Part shown: in pieces, positions 59,628-64,000 of the stretch
Layout of the letters: each line of letters opens with the position of its first letter
How positions within the stretch are numbered: position 1 is the stretch's first letter
NCBI GenBank assembly: GCA_001442985.1
Contig: LDYB01000019.1
Location: 310,001 to 374,000 of the forward strand
From: Armatimonadetes bacterium DC
GTDB taxonomy: Bacteria; Armatimonadota; Fimbriimonadia; Fimbriimonadales; GBS-DC
DNA length: 64,000 nt
Direction of reading: 5' to 3'
Position numbers and translations under genes: made by a program
The notes under the pieces: model-generated
The model's database searches: none
Told to the model about the DNA's origin: nothing
The model's input: the letters and a program-made list of their open reading frames with translations, nothing else

Positions 59628-61116
59628 CACTGCGTTGCAAAGTGCAGGCAGAACTAATTGGTCTGTAGGAAGCTTGGGAGCATGGCTCTCAGGTATGGGG
59701 CTGACATCCGCGCTTAGCCTGTTGTTTATGCTGGGTATCCCTTCTCCGATTTTCTGGGTAACCGCGGGCTCTTTGTTGATTGCGTGGGGACTCTGGGCTT
59801 GGCTATATCCGTTACCGGCGTTTGCTTGTCTCATATCAGTGTGGACAACAGTATACCAACGCACGACAATACCCCTCCTTCCAGGAGAAGGAGGGGACAG
59901 CCTTAGCGGCATTTCTTTAGGGGACCTGATGTGGGGTGCATACATCAGCGGGTGGCTCTGGAGAGGGCTTCATTTTCAACGCGAATCCAAGAATCCCCCA
60001 GCTGTACCATTTAACTTCATCACGGCTCTTATGGTTCCTTACCTAATACTGTCAATGATACTCCCCATACTGGGGGTACTTGCGTACGGTTTTCCCCCTT
60101 CTTTCGCCTTCATAGTAGCACGCCACCTGCAGTGGTTGAGCTTTGCTCTGCTGGGATACTGGGTAATCAAGGTCTACGGATGGAAGCCAATATTTATAGC
60201 GCTCGTATTCGCTTACACGATATCGGTTTTCGCTGACTGGACTTATTCAGCAATTCAGTTGATGGTCTCAGCAGGCACCCTGACAAAAGATTACCTGGCT
60301 TTAGACAACACATTTGCTGAGAGGTTTCACATGGGCTCGTTTTTCTACTTTCGCACGAGCGGTCTGCAAACCAACCCTAATGCTCATGGGGCTTTTGGCG
60401 CGATTGCTTTGACTTTCTTTATTTGCTCTTTCCTTTTCAGATTGAGGGAGGTTGTTACCTTGAGGTTAACAGGCTCTCTTCTCGCTGCTCTAATACTCCT
60501 CACCTCGGGTTCACGCGGAGCGATACTTGCCTTTTGCGTGAATCTAATAATACTGTGTTTCATAGCAGCAAGCCACGCGCTGGTACACAGGAGGCACCAG
60601 TTCTTACTCAGACTCCTCCTCTCGTTTCTTGGATTGGCTTTAGCACTGTGCCTTGTGCTACCCTTAGTTTGGGCAACCACCCCCCATGCTTTGCAGAGGC
60701 TTCAACTGTCTTTATCTTTCGTTCTGGATCAAGGTTTGGACGAGAATGCTGCCACTCGAATCGAGAATTGGCAATTAGCCCTTACGAAACTGGAGACCGA
60801 GTTTCCCTTAGGCACCTGGGTTCCCGCGGACTACGCCACAGGCATAAGCATACACAACCGATATATTAGCCTTCTGGCTCAAGGCTTGCCATTCTACCTG
60901 CTCGCTTTTATAATGACACTTTGCGCCCCGTTATTAGCGGGATACAAGATGAGCTTGCATGAAGCGCCCTATGTAGGCGTGATAGGGATGTTTGCAATGT
61001 CCTCAATCATATTTCTTTCTGTGTTTTGGCTAACCGAAAACTACTCGCAACCATTGCCACTTTGGCTACTGCTTGGCATTAGCTCATCAGGGTGGAGGCT
61101 TGAGCAGCGGGGATGA
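59611..61116 (+). CDS. O-antigen polymerase/ligase-like membrane protein
   Basis: The 501-residue protein has about 12 helices and the Wzy_C/WaaL pattern: long periplasmic loop between late helices, GLQTNPNAHGAFGAIALTFF, LASRGA-like ILLTSGSRGAILAFCVNLII, and a loop with GTWVPADYATGISIHNRYIS. The latter matches the H-N-x-Y pattern of O-antigen ligases. It joins repeat units or attaches polymer to its anchor. DNA composition is visibly more A/T-rich than the flanking genes, as is common for polysaccharide-specific genes acquired by transfer. Confidence 0.82.
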   Translation: MFSAYSTALQSAGRTNWSVGSLGAWLSGMGLTSALSLLFMLGIPSPIFWVTAGSLLIAWGLWAWLYPLPAFACLISVWTTVYQRTTIPLLPGEGGDSLSGISLGDLMWGAYISGWLWRGLHFQRESKNPPAVPFNFITALMVPYLILSMILPILGVLAYGFPPSFAFIVARHLQWLSFALLGYWVIKVYGWKPIFIALVFAYTISVFADWTYSAIQLMVSAGTLTKDYLALDNTFAERFHMGSFFYFRTSGLQTNPNAHGAFGAIALTFFICSFLFRLREVVTLRLTGSLLAALILLTSGSRGAILAFCVNLIILCFIAASHALVHRRHQFLLRLLLSFLGLALALCLVLPLVWATTPHALQRLQLSLSFVLDQGLDENAATRIENWQLALTKLETEFPLGTWVPADYATGISIHNRYISLLAQGLPFYLLAFIMTLCAPLLAGYKMSLHEAPYVGVIGMFAMSSIIFLSVFWLTENYSQPLPLWLLLGISSSGWRLEQRG

Positions 61117-62237
61117 GAAAGATTCTCTTCGTGTCTACCGGTTTAGCCTACGGCGGCGCGGAGACCCAGCTGAAAGAGGTGGCGATTCGGCTGAAGCAAC
61201 GGGGCTGGGGAGTACGGGTCGTCTCGCTATTGCCGCCCGCCGCATATGTGGAGGAACTCCAGCAAGCAGGAATCCATGTGGACAGCCTGCAGATGCGGCG
61301 CAAAGTCCCTGACCCGCGCGCCCTGCTTCGTTTAGCGCGGATCATCCGCGAAGAACGCCCAGATGTGGTTCACGCTTATATGTTTCACGCCAATTTGATA
61401 GCGCGCTTCGTGCGCCTGTTAGCCCCCGTGCCTGTGCTTGTGTGTTCTATCCGAAGCCTCCGGGAAGGAGGCTGGTTCCGAGAACGCGCCTATCAGGTTA
61501 CCGATTGGCTTGCCGACATCACCACCCATGTGAGCCAGCGGGGTTTAGAGCGCTATGTATGTGCCGGGGTGGTACCAGTACACAAAATTGAGTATATCCC
61601 GAACGGGGTAGACCTGAGCCGATTTGCGCCTAATCCACAGGAACGCCCTCAAAAGCGCCACACCATGAATTTGCACGAAAACTTTGTGTGGCTGGCGGTA
61701 GGCAGGCTGGAGGCGCCGAAAGACTATCCTCTTATGCTCAACGCCTTCCACCAAGTCTATCGCCAGTTCCCTCAAGCGCGACTGCTGATTATCGGTGATG
61801 GCATGCTTCGTCTCGCTCTAGAGCGCCAAATTGCAGACATAGAGCTTGTGAACGCGGTTCAGCTATTGGGCATTCGGCAGGATGTGCCCGACTGGATGCG
61901 AATCGCCGATGCCTATGTCATGTCCTCCGCCTGGGAGGGCATGCCGAATGTATTGCTGGAAGCCCATGCCAGCGGGTTGCCTGTTGTCTGCACGGATGTG
62001 GGCGGGTGTGCTGAGATTGTACAGCATAGGGTCAGTGGCTTCCTTGTGCCCCCAGGGGATGCTGACGCGCTGGCGCAGGCGATGATACAGATGATGAGCC
62101 TCTCAGAAGCGGAGCGTCAGGCGATGGGGCAGGCAGGCAGAGCCCATGTGATGGCGAACTTTGAAATAGAACAGGTGGTTTCTCGATGGGAAGCCCTCTA
62201 TTGCGAGTGGATCGAACGGAAGGCATGCCGAAAGTAA
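61113..62237 (+). CDS. GT4-family glycosyltransferase (EPS locus)
   Basis: The 374-residue GT-B enzyme begins MRKILFVSTGLAYGGAETQL. It has EERPDVVHAYMFHANLIARF, IEYIPNGVDLSRFAPNPQER, WLAVGRLEAPKDYPLMLNAF, and YVMSSAWEGMPNVLLEAHAS (EX7E) with PVVCTDVGGCAEIV. The glycosyltransferase adds a later sugar of the repeat unit. It overlaps its upstream neighbour by four bases. It and the previous GT4 share the domain layout but differ enough to have distinct donors. Confidence 0.93.
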   Translation: MRKILFVSTGLAYGGAETQLKEVAIRLKQRGWGVRVVSLLPPAAYVEELQQAGIHVDSLQMRRKVPDPRALLRLARIIREERPDVVHAYMFHANLIARFVRLLAPVPVLVCSIRSLREGGWFRERAYQVTDWLADITTHVSQRGLERYVCAGVVPVHKIEYIPNGVDLSRFAPNPQERPQKRHTMNLHENFVWLAVGRLEAPKDYPLMLNAFHQVYRQFPQARLLIIGDGMLRLALERQIADIELVNAVQLLGIRQDVPDWMRIADAYVMSSAWEGMPNVLLEAHASGLPVVCTDVGGCAEIVQHRVSGFLVPPGDADALAQAMIQMMSLSEAERQAMGQAGRAHVMANFEIEQVVSRWEALYCEWIERKACRK

Positions 62238-63388
62238 TCGCTCGCCCGAAACGGGTCGCGCTCATTTCGCCGTATGCGCAGACGATTATCAGCTTTCGCG
62301 GCGCGTTGATTGGCGATCTGATTGCGCACGGTGCCGAAGTTTTCGTGCTGGCGCCTGACTATACACCTGAAATTCGCGAAGCGGTCGTCCAGCTGGGTGC
62401 TACACCTGTTGAGTACCCGTTGAACCGAACAGGAATGAATCCCTTTCAGGATGCACGCACCCTGCTTGCTTTAACGCGCATCTTGTACCGCCTTCGTCCC
62501 GATGCGGTCCTCCCCTACACCACCAAGCCTGTGATTTATGGTACGCTTGCGGCTTCCCTCACCGGAGTACCCCAGCGTGTAGCACTGATTACAGGATTAG
62601 GCTACGCTTTCATCGAGACGCTGAGTACTTCCCCCAAGCTATACCTTACTCGCACGCTTGTAAAAATACTTTATCACGCAGCACTAAAGCGGGCACAAGT
62701 AGTGCTGTTCCAGAACCCTGACGATTTGAGCAGGTTCGTAGAGGAACATCTCGTAGAGCCTGCAAAGGCGCGCCTAGTGGGTGCCACAGGGGTTAATCTG
62801 ACAGAATGGCAACCTGCGCCCCCGGTGTTGGAGCCAGTCACCTTCACGCTGGCGGCACGCTTGCTTCGCGAGAAGGGCATTGTAGAATTTGCAGAAGCGG
62901 CGCGGGTTATAAAAGCGCGCTATCCCAACACGCGCTTTTTGCTGCTGGGCGAGCTGGACACCAATCCGGGCGCGCTCACCCGGCAACAGGTGGAAGCGTG
63001 GGTGCAACAGGGGATTCTGGAGTGGCTGGGGCATGTGCCCGATGTGCGTCCCTACTTTGCGCAGACCAGTGTGTATGTGCTGCCCTCCTATCGTGAGGGA
63101 GTTCCCCGCAGCACGCAGGAGGCGATGGCGATGGCGCGCCCTATCATCACCACCGACGCACCTGGCTGCAGGGAAACGGTTGTGCATGGTTTAAATGGCT
63201 TTCTGGTGCCGCCCCGCGACGCGAACGCGCTGGCTGAAGCGATGGAGCAGTTCATTCGACAACCCGACTTAATCATCACGATGGGGCAGGCGAGCCGCAG
63301 ACTGGCAGAAGAGCGATTTGACGCGCGCCAGATCAACGCCCGCCTGTGCGCCCTCTTGCTTGGGGTACAATCGGAAGCGAAGCGATGA
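62225..63388 (+). CDS. GT4-family glycosyltransferase (EPS locus)
   Basis: The 387-residue GT-B enzyme starts MPKVIARPKRVALISPYAQT. It carries RPDAVLPYTTKPVIYGTLAA and ALITGLGYAFIE, typical of the galactosyl/N-acetylgalactosaminyl-transferases (PglA/EpsD-like) that act on lipid-linked sugars. FTLAARLLREKGIVEFAEAA, YVLPSYREGVPRSTQEAMAM (EX7E) and TDAPGCRETVVHGLNGFLVP follow. It overlaps the upstream gene by 13 bases. ATG 62225 begins just before the first strand; an in-frame ATG at 62186 lies inside the previous gene. Confidence 0.92.
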   Translation: MPKVIARPKRVALISPYAQTIISFRGALIGDLIAHGAEVFVLAPDYTPEIREAVVQLGATPVEYPLNRTGMNPFQDARTLLALTRILYRLRPDAVLPYTTKPVIYGTLAASLTGVPQRVALITGLGYAFIETLSTSPKLYLTRTLVKILYHAALKRAQVVLFQNPDDLSRFVEEHLVEPAKARLVGATGVNLTEWQPAPPVLEPVTFTLAARLLREKGIVEFAEAARVIKARYPNTRFLLLGELDTNPGALTRQQVEAWVQQGILEWLGHVPDVRPYFAQTSVYVLPSYREGVPRSTQEAMAMARPIITTDAPGCRETVVHGLNGFLVPPRDANALAEAMEQFIRQPDLIITMGQASRRLAEERFDARQINARLCALLLGVQSEAKR

Positions 63389-64000
63389 AAAGGTTCCACC
63401 TGTGGCATCGCATCGGACGCTCACAACACCTCAAGCGCCTGTTTGATCTGGTTGGCGCTTCCTTACTGTTGATTCTACTGGGTATTCCGATGGCGGTGAT
63501 CGCCTTGCTCGTGCGCCTCAAGCTGGGGGCGCCTGTGCTGTTCAAACAGGTGCGTCCCGGGCTGCATGGGAAGCCGTTTACGCTTTATAAGTTCCGCACC
63601 ATGACCAACGCCCGCGATAGCCGCGGCAGGCTTCTCCCCGACGAACAGCGTCTGACACCTTTTGGGGCATGGCTCCGCTCCACCAGTTTAGACGAACTGC
63701 CCGAGCTCTGGAATGTGATTAAGGGCGACATGAGCCTCGTAGGACCGCGTCCCCTGCTGATGGAGTACCTTGATCGGTACACTCCTGAACAGGCGCGCCG
63801 TCATGAGGTCAAGCCCGGCATCACAGGATGGGCGCAAATCAACGGACGCAACGCCCTCAGCTGGGAAGAGAAGTTTAAACTGGATGTCTGGTATGTGGAC
63901 AACTGGAACCTCTGGCTGGATTTTAAAATCCTGCTCAAGACCATCCTTATCGTTTTGCGCCGTGAAGGCGTTCAGCATGCCCAGCATGTCTCCATGCCAC
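63385..64000 (+). CDS. Polyprenyl-phosphate sugar-1-phosphate transferase (initiating PGT), 3' end outside window
   Basis: The 205 visible residues form the short, monotopic PglC-like core: reentrant helix region HLKRLFDLVGASLLLILLGI, then FKQVRPGLHGKPFTLYKFRT, SLDELPELWNVIKGDMSLVG with PRPLL, and GITGWAQINGRN. The motif set (catalytic Asp-Glu of LDELPELWN, PRP) is complete. It transfers a sugar phosphate onto undecaprenyl phosphate, starting the repeat unit that the GT4 enzymes extend. Length so far matches the full small form, with few residues missing. It overlaps the preceding GT by four bases. The donor sugar cannot be told from sequence. Confidence 0.95.
   Translation, partial: MKRFHLWHRIGRSQHLKRLFDLVGASLLLILLGIPMAVIALLVRLKLGAPVLFKQVRPGLHGKPFTLYKFRTMTNARDSRGRLLPDEQRLTPFGAWLRSTSLDELPELWNVIKGDMSLVGPRPLLMEYLDRYTPEQARRHEVKPGITGWAQINGRNALSWEEKFKLDVWYVDNWNLWLDFKILLKTILIVLRREGVQHAQHVSMP

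Overview
The window is a gene-dense, GC-rich bacterial chromosome segment with no rRNA, tRNA, CRISPR array or prophage that I can see. A diderm, probably thermophilic Armatimonadota (Fimbriimonadales-like) bacterium is the best fit. This is inferred from the DUF1559-like prepilin with an H-x9-DG-type tail, several exported proteins ending in the same dockerin-like double EF-hand, TamB, an Fe-S photolyase and a type A RNase P RNA. No marker gene here proves the taxon.

Layout. 1-3.6 kb: minus-strand type IV pilus/type II secretion operon (pilN-O-P-Q, then the start of a PilB/GspE ATPase). 3.65-7.1 kb: Fe-S photolyase and a glycosidase-like gene diverging from one -10 box. 7.1-13.2 kb: lipA, a giant tamB, and a 5'-truncated HAF-repeat/dockerin-like gene. 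13.3-17.8 kb: an MmgE/PrpD protein, then an operon of holin-like protein, membrane protein, rapZ and yvcK. 17.9-19.5 kb: a type II restriction-modification pair. 19.5-23.8 kb: FAD oxidase, SurA-like chaperone, TIM-barrel isomerase and ANTAR response regulator. 23.9-30.7 kb: two dockerin-tailed exported proteins, a prepilin, a sigma/anti-sigma operon, and a HEPN gene followed by a broken PIN gene. 30.7-36.2 kb: WD40 protein, pntA, larE, an NTF2-like protein and a short aldehyde dehydrogenase. 36.2-38.7 kb: rpsT, the RNase P RNA, and a second (HNH-type) restriction-modification pair. 38.7-43.5 kb: SDR, rhodanese, and an exported cassette of fibre-like protein, HExxH metalloprotease and small dockerin-like protein. 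43.6-51.5 kb: nuoM-zwf-VOC and a four-gene operon (inactive S41 paralogue, active S41 protease, rpiB, hflX). 51.7-57.1 kb: efflux adaptor, DASS transporter, cdsA and nfeD. 57.2-64 kb: an exopolysaccharide/O-antigen locus (flippase, three GT4 glycosyltransferases, O-antigen polymerase/ligase, priming sugar-phosphate transferase) running off the end.

Two threads cross the window. First, at least a dozen genes have a G(G)GTAYAAT/TAYACT-type -10 box ending only 5-9 bases before an ATG or GTG, with no room for a leader. This predicts widespread leaderless mRNAs and fixes many start codons. Second, four secreted-type proteins end in an almost identical double EF-hand closing with FG-x-GC, with no cohesin in sight. 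This looks like a lineage-specific C-terminal module of unknown job.
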